Shown in pieces: positions 44,497 to 54,193 of a stretch of 64,000 bases of DNA. Source of the stretch: Lophium mytilinum (lineage: Eukaryota; Ascomycota; Dothideomycetes; Mytilinidiales; Mytilinidiaceae); NCBI GenBank assembly GCA_010093605.1, contig MU004200.1:688155-752154 (forward strand), read 5' to 3'. Both the position numbers and the translations under genes were made by a program. Position 1 is the stretch's first letter, and every line of letters starts with the position of its first letter. Under the pieces are notes generated by a model. It made no database searches. It had not been told where the DNA came from and saw nothing but the letters and a program-made list of their open reading frames with translations.

Positions 44497-44808
44497 TCAA
44501 ACGACGAGTTTCTTTGTAGGCTCCGGGGGTGGAGTGCAGCCTTTGCCGTTGCATTCCTCTTTTCCCGGCTCGAAATTACAGCAGCACGTCTTTGTTCCGC
44601 ACTCATAGCAACACAAGTTTTCGATGCCGATTCTAGCGTTCTTGATTTCGGCAATCATGTCGTAGTTTGAGCCTTGGTCGAAGGAAATCTGTTGTCCGTT
44701 CCCTTGTGGAGCAGATGTCGTGACCGAATCGGAGCAGATGGGACGAGAACACGAGACGGGACGAGACGTCGAGATTAACAAGAAGAACGCGGATGGGAGA
44801 TACATCAT
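44497..44808 (-). CDS. Small secreted cysteine-rich protein (candidate effector)
   Basis: 103 aa from ATG 44808, or 102 from the ATG next to it. Residues 1-19 look like a signal peptide (YLPSAFFLLISTSRPVSC, cleavage near 19-20). The mature part of about 83 residues has nine or ten cysteines at 20, 25, 66, 67, 70, 75, 76, 77, 86 and 91. The distinctive core is IENLCCYECGTKTCCCNF, giving CC-x2-C-x4-CCC. The tail CTPPPEP is proline-rich. The frame is open upstream, but that part looks unlike a protein. I recognise no known family. A diverged copy lies in opposite orientation 300 bp away. Small, secreted, cysteine-rich and repeat-flanked fits effector or antimicrobial candidates, but the function is unknown. 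Confidence 0.6.
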   Translation of the reverse strand: MMYLPSAFFLLISTSRPVSCSRPICSDSVTTSAPQGNGQQISFDQGSNYDMIAEIKNARIGIENLCCYECGTKTCCCNFEPGKEECNGKGCTPPPEPTKKLVV

Positions 44809-45112
44809 GTATAGATATAGAAAAGGTTGTAACAAGTGATGCTGGTGGATGCAGAGAAAATTGGTCTTTCTTGCAGGCGAACATGGATTGAAGATACTAG
44901 TCCGTCGGGAAAGATGAACATAATGCATTACTTCACGTGGCGTGGGTGGCGCAGCAGGCGTAATTCCGAAACAAAGGCGCAGCCTTTCATGGTACGGCTG
45001 AATTTTAGTTTCTGTGCCTCTCTCACAAACTGCAATGGTGGAGGTGGCGCGGTCTGGACTATTACACGATTGCGGAAACACGTATGGCGCATGTCTAAAC
45101 AAACTGGGCTAA

Positions 45113-45337
45113 ATGGCCAAGATCATTCGCTGTTACGTTGTTATACTGAGACGTCATGTGTCGGGTAATTTCATGGTGCCCTTCGAAAGAAGACCCCCAA
45201 TCAGCATCACCATCAATGAAGGCACAAATTGCGAGCTGGCGGACCAGATCAGCAAGACCGGATTCGCAATCAAGAACTTGTGCTGCTACATCTGCCAAAC
45301 CCAAAGGTGTTGCTGCAATTTCATTCCTCTAGGCTAA
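45113..45337 (+). CDS. Diverged inverted copy of the cysteine-rich gene
   Basis: 74 aa. From about residue 30 it aligns with the minus-strand neighbour: ISITINEGTN against ISFDQGSN, then KNLCCYICQTQRCCCNF against ENLCCYECGTKTCCCNF. The CC-x2-C-x4-CCC core is kept, but the final two cysteines and the proline tail are missing, because the frame stops right after CCCNFIPLG. The N-terminus (MAKIIRCYVVILRRHV) is not a good signal peptide. A real 5' exon may be missed, or this copy may be truncated and decaying. Relative orientation and 300-bp distance indicate an inverted duplication, old by its divergence. Confidence 0.45.
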   Translation: MAKIIRCYVVILRRHVSGNFMVPFERRPPISITINEGTNCELADQISKTGFAIKNLCCYICQTQRCCCNFIPLG

Positions 45338-45839
45338 ATTTGTAATGCCTTCGGATGCATCGGTATTCCAGAAACGCCACCGTAGTCGTGATTGTTTGGA
45401 AGGGTCTGGAAACCGTACGGGTGTGAAGGCAAGATCCAGGCCGGAGAGGTGACAAGAGACGGTTGAGAGACCATATTTCCGAATTTAGGTGGGAGCCGGC
45501 AACAGTGAACGGAGGAGTGGAGGTTTTGCGCCGCGAAGATGCTTGAATTTCTGTTTTGTATTTAGACATTCCTATGCAATCAAAACGTTCTAAAACAGGG
45601 AGTGGGCGAGAGGAGTTTGAAGGTTATAGACTGATATCGTGAGCAACGAGATTATGTGGCGGTTCCACAGGTTGATGCGAGGATTGACAGCGCTGAAAGC
45701 AAGAAATCCGCAACCGGATTTCACAGCAGATGGCGAGGAGAGGGGTGCGTATAATTTGGTGAGAATGCAGGCAAGTTACCTCAGCATCTTTCCATGTTTG
45801 GTCTTAAAACCGAGAGGATGTCGGTGAAGGTGAAAGGGC

Positions 45840-46870
45840 CCCTCTTTCCTAAGGGAAAATAGTGCAAGTTCTCAGGGATCTAACGAATTAAGATAAATAT
45901 TTGACGGACGCGGAGGACACGCGTAGATACCTAAGAGGGGTGACGCTTTATGAGGAAAGTTGTGCAAATACTCCCCGATCTAACCGCGCGAGTTGCTTTT
46001 GCTTAGACGCGAAGGGCCGTGGAGCTTGGAAGCAGACGGGGGACACTCGGAGGGCACGCTTTATAGGAAAGAAGTGCAAACACTCTCCAATCTAACCGCG
46101 CGATGGATTCTTAGGTAGACGCGGAATGGGGACAGATAGGTGGACACAGAGGTAGACGCTGAAGGCACGCTTAGTAGGAAAGAAGCGCAAGTACTTACGG
46201 ATTTAACAGCGTGAATTATATTTTAATAGGTGTTACGGGGAATATAGAAGAGACGTAGAGGGGTCAGTAGAAATACCGCTTAGTTTGGAGGCACAAAAAG
46301 GGGCTGCTTTGCGCAGAAGTCTTGCTGAAATCAACAGACCTAATCGCGGGATTAATTTCTTAGACAAACGCGGAGGCTAACGCAGAGGGACGTAGAGATA
46401 GATAGGGGGAGGTGGTTTAGAGATTGCGCAACTAAACTTCAGTTAGACTTTGCCGGGGACGTAGAGGGGATATAGAGGGAGGGTGGTTTAGGGAGAAGTG
46501 TTGCATATACTAACGCATCTAACAGCCTAGATACATTCTCTCGGTAGGCTAGAGGTACAGACGAGAAAGGCCATCGTAATGCAGAGATGTTGCAAAACAC
46601 CGAATCTAACCGCATAATAAATTGCTCGGCAGTCGCGGAGGTCATTAAGAGAGACGCGGAGGGGGCCCGCGGGTTAGACCTTTACGTGACAAGTGTTGCA
46701 AAGATTCACGGATCTACCCGTGCGAATTCGATATTGTTAGACATCGCGCAGGATGCAGAGGGGTACATGAAGGGCGGGCAGTTTGGGGAGAAGTATTGCA
46801 AACAATTACGGATCTAACTGCATGAATGGAATTTGAATAAGACACGGAGGGGCCGAGGGGGGGACGCTGC
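45840..46870 (+). repeat. Minisatellite family, array C (about ten units)
   Basis: Degenerate head-to-tail units of mostly 87-137 bp. The anchor GATCTAACCGCG or a variant occurs at about 45877, 45977, 46089, 46200, 46337, 46516, 46603, 46711 and 46811; one further unit between 46337 and 46516 has lost its anchor. Each unit contains the anchor, then AATT and a T-rich part, TTAGACGCGGAGG, AGACGTAGAGGG, an ACGCTTTATAGGAAAGAAG-like block and TGCAAACACT before the next anchor. No coding potential is conserved between units. Confidence 0.85.
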
Positions 46871-47578
46871 GTAGCCCGTTTTAGCATAGGAGTAGGTATG
46901 AGGTTTGAAGTCCCAGGGGATAAGACTCACGTGAGCTGATTCAAATGTGTCCAACTAGGTGCTGTTTCGCCGTTGCGGCACTGTTTTGGAAGTCGAGTGG
47001 GCTGATTGGGCCGTGTGTAGGTGCTTTTGAGATGTCGTATACTGTCGGCACTCATGAGGTAGTTGGGTCTGGATATGTATAACTTGAATTCGACTTTAAT
47101 GCCTGCAGTCCAGGGTTTTCCAAGCCTCGACATCTAAAAACGTCTTCCGGCACCGGAATTCAATCAATGCAACAACGCAACATGAGACTCCAGAAGCCAA
47201 TTCAATCCGGACCTCAAGGAAAGGAAGTAGAAGTAGGCACAAAACGCCAAAAATCAACGAATCCAATTGCGGAACCTCTACTACAAAGACTAAGTGAAAA
47301 GGGGAGGAATAAGAGCAAAAAGCTTCCTCGGTAGCCATATACATGATTCAAGATTGGAGGGGCTTCTCCATTAAAGGCAAAGGACGTGAAGGAGAGGAAA
47401 GGCAGGTATCGATAAGTTCACGTGACCCTTGAACTCCGTCGAAAAATTGAGGAATCCATCCGTCCGGAGAGGTTGGTTACAAGCGCTAGAAAGAAGTGGA
47501 TATGCAGAATGGAGGAATAATGTAAGGACTAATGAAGTCCGACGGGGTGGAGAGGTAGAAAGGGGTTGGCGCAAGCGG
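46871..47578. other. 3' flank of RHO3
   Basis: It lies between array C and the RHO3 stop codon. No gene is seen; it is likely RHO3 3' UTR and spacer. A TCACGTGA E-box lies at 47418-47425. Confidence 0.35.
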
Positions 47579-48682
47579 TTACATGATGTTGCAACCCCGA
47601 TCTCGGTCCTTTGAGTTCTTTACGGAGAGAGCCACGCGCGCGGCTTCTGTGAAGGCTTCGTTGACGCCGCGGTTCTTCATTGCGGAACATTCTGGGCGGT
47701 GTTAGGTGCTGTAATATAGATCTTCCGAGCAACAGCTCAGATGATAATAACGAAACCAGGATAATGGAAACTTGTGAGAGCTCTTACCCAGATACCGTAA
47801 TGCTCGTATCCTCTCTGCGACCTTCAACCCCTCGTCGTACATGATCATCGGTTTCTCAGGTTGGGGGTTCTCGTCGTCATCGGCGTCCTCGCGCCGCCGT
47901 AGATCACACTTGAGCGCGACCAGTACGAGCTTGACGCCAGGGCAGTTTTCGGCAATCTCGCCAACCCATTTCGTCTCTACGTTTTCCAACGAGTCCGGGG
48001 AATCGACCTGTCCGCCAACGAGTCAGCAATCCAGATATATTGAGGTTGATACGCCAGGCCTGACGATGGACCCCGGTCTTCGTCCAAAGATGCACAGAAC
48101 AGGGGCACTTACGCTGAAGCAGAGCATTATGGCGTGTGTGTCATCGTAGGACAGAGAGCGCAGGCGGTCGAATTCCTCCTGGCCGGCTGTGTCCCAAAGG
48201 CTGAGCTCGACGTGCACATTGTCGATGTATATGTCTAAGCTGGGTCAGGATGGTGTCGCGGACTCAAGGGGTGGTGGGTGCTGTTGTACCGTGGACATAG
48301 TTTTCTGTATATTCCAATTAGCTGCGAGTAACGGCAGACGATGCGAGGGCAGCTCACCAAAGACTGTAGGCTCGCTGAGGCGGCGCAAGGCGGTTAATAC
48401 AGCTCCTGAACAGCGATTGGGAGCGGCGCGTAACTCACTAGACAGTGGGAAAGTATCTGGTGCGCTGTCGTTAGCTATCGTCTTGCGCCGGAGGCTCTAG
48501 GACAACGTACCCGCGCGTGAAGACATTCAGCAGCGACGTCTTGCCGCAGGCGCCGTCGCCTCTACACACCACACATCAGTCGGCGGGATTGGACGAATGC
48601 ATAGCTGCATCACAGGCAGAGGGGAGACGTACAGAAGCACGAGCTTCCGCTGCACGGACTTCGTTCCACCACAGAGCGGCAT
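47579..48682 (-). CDS. RHO3: Rho-family GTPase RHO3, with three microexons
   Basis: Small GTPase controlling polarised exocytosis and actin cables. I resolve eight exons: 48682-48633, 48561-48511, 48456-48439 (18 nt), 48374-48358 (17 nt), 48304-48290 (15 nt), 48234-48113, 48007-47788 and 47691-47579; 606 nt, 201 aa. The spliced protein begins [17 protein letters not shown]. It has the P-loop GDGACGKTS, the effector loop YFPTVYEPTVFENYVHD, which is assembled from the three microexons, switch [16 protein letters not shown], the base-binding [18 protein letters not shown] and the prenylation box CNIM. MPLCG with a Rho insert ([14 protein letters not shown]) matches RHO3 rather than RHO1, RHO2 or CDC42. 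Every junction has GT-AG ends and exact phase, so the model is firm despite the tiny exons. Confidence 0.93.
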
Positions 48683-49225
48683 CGTGAAAGTCGGCTGGGG
48701 GAGGGTCGGGGGAGAATCGGGGCCGGAGGTCGCGGTGGTGAGGGTGGATAGGCTTCTCTCGCAATGCGCGGGTGGTGGGAGCACAAGACGGAGAGAAGCA
48801 CAGTCGTCCTGGGGCGTGGGCGCTGGGTGGGTGGTGATGATGAGACGGGGATGTCGGGGGGGCCCTGGTGGTGTTGCAATGAGAGCTAAACTTGGTCGCC
48901 TCTCCGCTGTCCGCTTGCCAGCCTGAGGCCTGGCCACGGCTTCTCCACACGTAAACTCCGCCGGCTGCCTGAGCCGATGCATGTGGCGCAGCTGGCTATC
49001 ACGGAGTACTCCGTAGCTTCACGTTCTTCATTCACCTTTGGATTGTGCTGAGCTGTGGAGAGCAGCAATATTAGATGAGTATGTACAGACATTTCACGAT
49101 TCAGATAGGATGGAGGCAATGATAGCGCTGAATCAGGGTATCATTTGTGTAAGTATTGCTCCCAGAATGCTGCCATCCAATTGCTTCGCAGAGGGACCAG
49201 ACCAATAAACATAGATTTACCATAT
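48683..49225. other. Upstream region of RHO3
   Basis: 543 bp between the CWC25 stop and the RHO3 start. Frames on both strands are chance. RHO3 promoter presumed. Confidence 0.4.
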
Positions 49226-50272
49226 TCACACCTCGTTCTTGATGTAATTGCCCCGAGAACGCCCCAGTCGCTCCCCCAGGTCCATCTCTCCCGTCTTGCG
49301 GTGGAGATCCGCCATGAACTTCCGCCCTCCGTCGGACTTCTTGTGCTTGTCGTCTTCCATCGCATCCTCCTCCTCGCGCTGCCGCACTCTGTCCTTGCGC
49401 TCCTGCTCCACCGCCGTGGCATCAGCCTGCATCTTTGCCAGTCGGTCCACCATATCGTCCTTCCGCTTCGTTTGAGGCGGCGATTGCGAGCGTTTGCGGT
49501 CGTTGTAGGTCTTCCGCGGTGGTGACCGAGAGCGTTTGCGGTCGTTATAGCTTTTGCGTCGTGGCGAGGGCGAGCGCCGGCGGTAATCCCGATCATCGCG
49601 AGCCGGACTGTCAGATCGGCGGCGGTCATCGGAGCGTCGTCGGTATGGCGACCGAGAACGTCGACGCTCGTCTGGACGTCTCTCGCGGGGTGACCTTGAT
49701 CGTGATCGTCGTCGGTGATGGTGGTGGTGTCGCTCCTTGCGATCGTCGTCGTGCCTCCTACTCCGCTTGCGGTTTTCGTCCTTCCGCTTGTGGGCAACGC
49801 GAGGCGCCTCCTTCGACGCCTTGAGCATCGCCTCCATCTGCTGTTTCTTGATGATCATCAGAGGGTCGTCACGGACCTTGACAGCAGTATCCCTAGCCGA
49901 GTTTGCGTTGCCGACAACTCCCTCCACGGGGGCTGCCGCGCCTTTTTCTAACGCCTTGTTCTCGTCGTTCTTGAGGAGCTGGTCGATGCGCCGCTTGCCT
50001 AGCAGGTATCCTTCCATCTCCTCCGTTGTGCCGGTCTGCCCCTGCGTGGGCCCGGAGTACATCCAGTCCACCCGGTTGAGTCTGGTCTTCCCGCCATGGG
50101 CCTCCTGTAGTTTCTGCAGCTCCTCGATAGCTCTCTCTTCTTGCCGCTCTTTCTTGAGCTTATCGATCAGCTTGCGCTCTTCAAGCGCCTTGTGCTCTTC
50201 ATCGTAGACTCGCTTCTGATTCTTCCATAAATTTGGGTGCCAACTCTTCTTCAAGTTGAGATCGCCACCCAT
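49226..50272 (-). CDS. CWC25: Pre-mRNA splicing factor CWC25
   Basis: Spliceosome step-one factor that joins after Prp2 action and promotes the first transesterification. It is a single exon of 348 aa. It starts with the CWC25 N-terminal block [20 protein letters not shown], and [20 protein letters not shown] follows in a charged coiled region. [20 protein letters not shown] with [12 protein letters not shown] is the second family block. From about residue 165 there is an Arg/Ser and Asp-rich tail with repeated RSRSP-like and [11 protein letters not shown] units. Unit repeats [26 protein letters not shown] are near-identical. The end [18 protein letters not shown] closes the protein. It is nuclear, and divergent from CSN2. 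Confidence 0.93.
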   Translation of the reverse strand: MGGDLNLKKSWHPNLWKNQKRVYDEEHKALEERKLIDKLKKERQEERAIEELQKLQEAHGGKTRLNRVDWMYSGPTQGQTGTTEEMEGYLLGKRRIDQLLKNDENKALEKGAAAPVEGVVGNANSARDTAVKVRDDPLMIIKKQQMEAMLKASKEAPRVAHKRKDENRKRSRRHDDDRKERHHHHHRRRSRSRSPRERRPDERRRSRSPYRRRSDDRRRSDSPARDDRDYRRRSPSPRRKSYNDRKRSRSPPRKTYNDRKRSQSPPQTKRKDDMVDRLAKMQADATAVEQERKDRVRQREEEDAMEDDKHKKSDGGRKFMADLHRKTGEMDLGERLGRSRGNYIKNEV

Positions 50273-50664
50273 ATTTGCGGTTGGGCTATCGCAGCGGCGT
50301 CAGATGAGAGCGAAATGTGACAAACGGCCGTGCAGCGAGGGAGACGTGTGAAGGGCGGGGTTATGAGAGGTCGTGGATAAATGGTTTGTGAGGCGTGGTT
50401 GAGGAGAGGTGGCGGGCGAAGGTTGGAAGAACGTGAAACTTAGGGCTAGCGTGAGCGCCAAGGAGCAGGGTTGGCGCGGGGAACTGGAATTCACCGTGGA
50501 CCGTGGCGCAGATCGTCAAACAGGCAACGACGACGGCCAATCCCGCATTCTACGACAACCTCACCAACAAATCCTCTCAAACATCGTATAGTCCCTCTGG
50601 AGCTTCAGCTTCATTTCTATTTACTCCCCCTTCAATACCATAACCCGTGCTCACAGCTGCAATC
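50273..50664. promoter_or_regulatory. Bidirectional promoter CWC25 / CSN2
   Basis: 392 bp between divergent start codons of two conserved genes, therefore a shared promoter. A CT-rich stretch at about 50605-50640 precedes the CSN2 start. No particular factor site is identified. Confidence 0.5.
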
Positions 50665-52438
50665 ATGTCCGACGACGATGATTTCATGCAAGATTCCGAC
50701 CAGGAGGAGTGAGCTTCCCGCAACTGAACACCGTACACTGCTCTACCCAGTACTAACCGACCCAGGTATGACTTTGAGTACGAAGATGACGACGAGGAGC
50801 AGGGCGGCGATGTCGACATCGAGAACAAATACTACAACGCGAAGCAGATGAAGGGCGACAATCCCGAGGAAGCAGTGGACGAGTTTCTTGGTGTTCCTGC
50901 ATTGGAGGAGGAAAAGGGAGACTGGTTGGTAGACCCAGTACTGTCTGCTGTGGACACAGGCTGACGATAACTGCAAGGGGTTTCAAAGGGCTGAAGCAGG
51001 CCATAAAGCTAGAGTTCAAGCTGAAGCGCTACGACAAGGCAAGTGCACCGCATTATCTTCCTTTCTCGGCCGATGCTAATTATACCCGCAGGCGGTAGAG
51101 CATTACCAGGAGCTGCTCACCTATGTCAAATCGGCTGTAACCAGGAATTACTCGGAGAAGTCGATCAATAACATGCTCGACTTTATAGAGAAGGCCGCCG
51201 AAGACGCAGACGCACACCGATGCATGGAGAAGTTCTATGCCTTGACACTCGAGTCGTTCCAGAGCACCAACAATGAGCGGTTATGGCTCAAAACCAACAT
51301 CAAGCTGGCAAAGCTGTGGTTGGAGCGGAAGGACTACCGGCAGCTGGCTGATAAGGTCCGCGAGTTGCACAAGTCGTGCCAAAAGGAGGACGGCACAGAT
51401 GACCCCAGCAAAGGAACGTATTCGCTCGAGATTTATTCCTTGGAAATTCTCATGTACGCGGAGACGAGGAACAACAAGCGCCTAAAAGTAAGTGGTTCGT
51501 CCGATATTCAATTCGGACATGCATGCTGATTGTTGCAACTGCAGGCCTTGTACCAGCGCGCCCTCAAGGTTCGATCGGCCGTGCCGCATCCCAAGATCAT
51601 GGGAATCATTCGCGAGTGCGGCGGCAAAATGCACATGAGTGAAGGTAAGCAGTGTGCATAATGTTGCCAGGCCAGACCTTGACCGTTCACAGAAAACTGG
51701 AAGGAAGCGCAGAGCGACTTCTTCGAGAGCTTCAAGAACTACGATGAAGCCGGCTCGCTGCAGCGGATCCAGGTGCTCAAGTACCTCGTTCTCACCACTA
51801 TGCTGATGGGTTCGGATATCAATCCATTTGACTCACAAGAGACCAAGCCCTACAAGACTGATCCTCGCATATCCGCAATGACGGATCTCGTGGACGCATA
51901 CCAGAGGGACGACATCCATAGCTACGAAAAGATTCTGCAAAACAACAAGGATCTCCTTGCAGACCCGTTCATCGCCGAGAACATTGATGAGGTCACGCGT
52001 AACATGCGCACCAAGGCGGTCCTCAAGCTCGTCGCGCCGTACACACGGTTCACGCTGGCGTTCATCTCGAAGCAGCTGAAGATCTCGCTTCTGGAGGTGC
52101 AAGATATCGTGAGCTTCTTGATCGTGGACAAGAAGCTGCACGGGAAGATCGACCAGCACAACGGCACGGTGGAGGTGGAGAGTCACACAGACATGGATCG
52201 GGTGCAGGCGATGCGGGAGTGGAGTGCCGCAATTGGATCGCTGTGGGCCACGGTGCTCAACGAGGGCGAGGGCTTCAAGTCGGACGAGAGCGGCAGCCAG
52301 TACTCGTCGATTGCGGGCGGCGAAGGACAGGCGTCACAGAGGATGAGCTGGAACCCCAATGTCGCCGGGTCCAAGGCGGGCAAGGCAAAGGGTAAGGGGC
52401 TCTCGGGCAGATTGCCGGGCGCTGGGAGCAAAGGATGA
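50665..52438 (+). CDS. csnB: COP9 signalosome subunit 2 (CSN2)
   Basis: PCI subunit of the COP9 signalosome, which removes Nedd8 from cullins. Six exons: 50665-50708, 50766-50924, 50978-51038, 51092-51487, 51545-51644 and 51693-52438; 501 aa. The acidic N-terminus ([15 protein letters not shown]) is followed by [60 protein letters not shown] and [20 protein letters not shown], all highly conserved in CSN2. The PCI/winged-helix part runs from about 300 to 440 ([20 protein letters not shown]). The Gly/Ser/Lys tail is short. Intron 3 begins with GC in perfect context (AAG|GCAAGT). The acceptor of intron 2 is CAAG. In Aspergillus the complex is needed for sexual development and secondary metabolism. 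Confidence 0.95.
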
Positions 52439-54193
52439 TTTGCGCGGATGACTTGCAGGCGTGTGGCACTCGGCGGCGGACCGAGGGCCAATGGGTGGGT
52501 GGAGGGGGAGGGTTTGGGCGGACAGGGCAGTATCACGATACCGTCATTTGAGGCTTTCCAGACTCGAAGCGTTGAGACCTGCACCTGGGCGGCGACCAGG
52601 GCCGTCTGGCACCCGGGCTGGTGGCACTTGGTAGGCGTTTCCTTTGGCATTCCACACAGCAGTCTCAGCGGCGATCGGGGCCGAGTTGGTCGGGAGCGAT
52701 GCTTGGTGGGCGCTGGGGCGAGGGCGAAGTGTATGTAACCTGGCCTCGTTTTCTTCGACTGTGGCCGCAGAGGGAACCGCGTTTGCGGACAGAGCACGAC
52801 TTGCAGCCGCCTATCGCCGTGAGCGCAGCCCTTGCGAAACCGGGCGAGTGCCGTCGCTGGGCCTGGGGCGCGATCGCACCGGGGAAGCGGGAGAGCGTCC
52901 AATGCGCCCGCGACCTGGCGACAGGCGCTCAGTATCGAGAGACGGGTACGGGCTGGCCTTCAGACTTTCTTCTGCTGCTGCTGCAACTGCTGCTGCTCCT
53001 GCGGCGCCGAATCATGGGCGTATGCACGCCGCAGGGTGACAGAGGGCACTTGTCTGCTGGACGCCTGCCGCGGCCACTGGCGCACCGTGTCGTCGAGCGT
53101 GGTGCCTTGCCATGTTGGGGCGCTGCTGTGTGATAGCTCACTTCTGCGTGTCGGCCGCTACAAGCTCACAGGCTCACGGGCAGGACGTCGTCGCCGCTAC
53201 AGCTGTCCTCCGCTACCACGGCCAGTAGTCTTGCGTAGTCTTGCGTAGTCCTGCGCCAGCCTCCCGCTTCCGCCGCTATTGCTCGCCCCGAGCGTGCCGG
53301 CCGTAGCGTGAGGGCCGTGTGAGGCCGCACCGTGGTAGCGTCGAGGCAGCGTCCAGGCGAGCTGGTGAGCTCGAGGTTGTCGATACGGGCCTCGATAGAC
53401 GATGGTGCCGACACAGTGAATGTCGATATAAGTCACGTGCCCTGTCTCCCCATCGACTCCCACCCCATCTCCCACCACAGCACGCCCGCCTCCCCTCCAC
53501 AGGCCCATTCCGCTGGCCATCGTGAGAGGACGCAGCCCCCGGCCGCACGCTGCGATCCATCGAGCCCTGGCGACGCCTGCTGCAGGCCTCGTCCTGGCTC
53601 TCTGGCTCTCTCGCGCTGTCGTCCTGGCTCTGCTGGGCTTCCTTTTGCTTCCCCCCCGGCTTGTGTGCGCCTGTCTCCCTCTTGTGCGCCCATCGCCCGT
53701 CTCACGTCTCCCTCCCAGCCCGCTGTGCTCTGGCGCGCCATTGGCCGCGACCCAAGACTCGCCGTGCAACGACGCTCGCCGTTTCAACCCGGCAGTGTGA
53801 ATGTGTTGCAACGCGCATTGGTACCTGGCAGCAGATTCAATAAGACGGGCGCCCCCAAGCAGCGCCGCTGCTCTCTGATATATTGGCGTGCCCCTGGGGG
53901 ACAAGTGCGTATCACAGCAACGACGGCCTCCCGCCCAGCGACGCGGGCTTCCAGCATACTAAAGCCGCCCTCCTCGATCGCGAAAGCTGCCTCCTGCTAA
54001 GAGTCTGCGGTGGAATCGCAAAAGCCTGCCCGTGGCCGCCCGTCCGTGAAGCCAGTGTCGTCGTTCTCTCGCCCTCGCAGTGCTTCGCCGTGCCTCAAAA
54101 CACCATCGTGAGGCCCTGGACCGCCGATTGCCTGCCCCATTGCCTGCTGCCGATTGCCTGCTGCCCCTCCTTCGTTCGTTCGTTCTAGCGAGC
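52439..54193. other. GC-rich spacer between CSN2 and otubain
   Basis: 1.75 kb, visibly richer in G+C than its flanks. Long frames on both strands (for example minus 53197-53904) are Arg/Ala/Gly-rich and look like compositional artefacts. A CTG-type triplet run occurs at 52972-53000, and a 10-bp unit (AGTCTTGCGT) repeats at 53226-53255. It probably includes the otubain 5' leader and promoter. A TCACGTG site lies near 53434. Confidence 0.4.

Noticed and set aside
44809-45102. Longer N-terminus of the minus-strand cysteine-rich gene
   Set aside because: The frame is open upstream, but the sequence does not look like protein and would bury the signal peptide. ATG 44808 gives a clean secreted protein.
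45840-46870. CRISPR-like or coding interpretation of the tandem units
   Set aside because: Units are degenerate, longer than CRISPR repeats, lack constant spacers and share no conserved frame. A eukaryotic minisatellite is the better reading.
53197-54000. Long frames on both strands in the GC-rich spacer
   Set aside because: Stop codons are rare in GC-rich DNA. The predicted products are Arg/Ala/Gly/Pro-rich without motifs, and frames on opposite strands are equally long.
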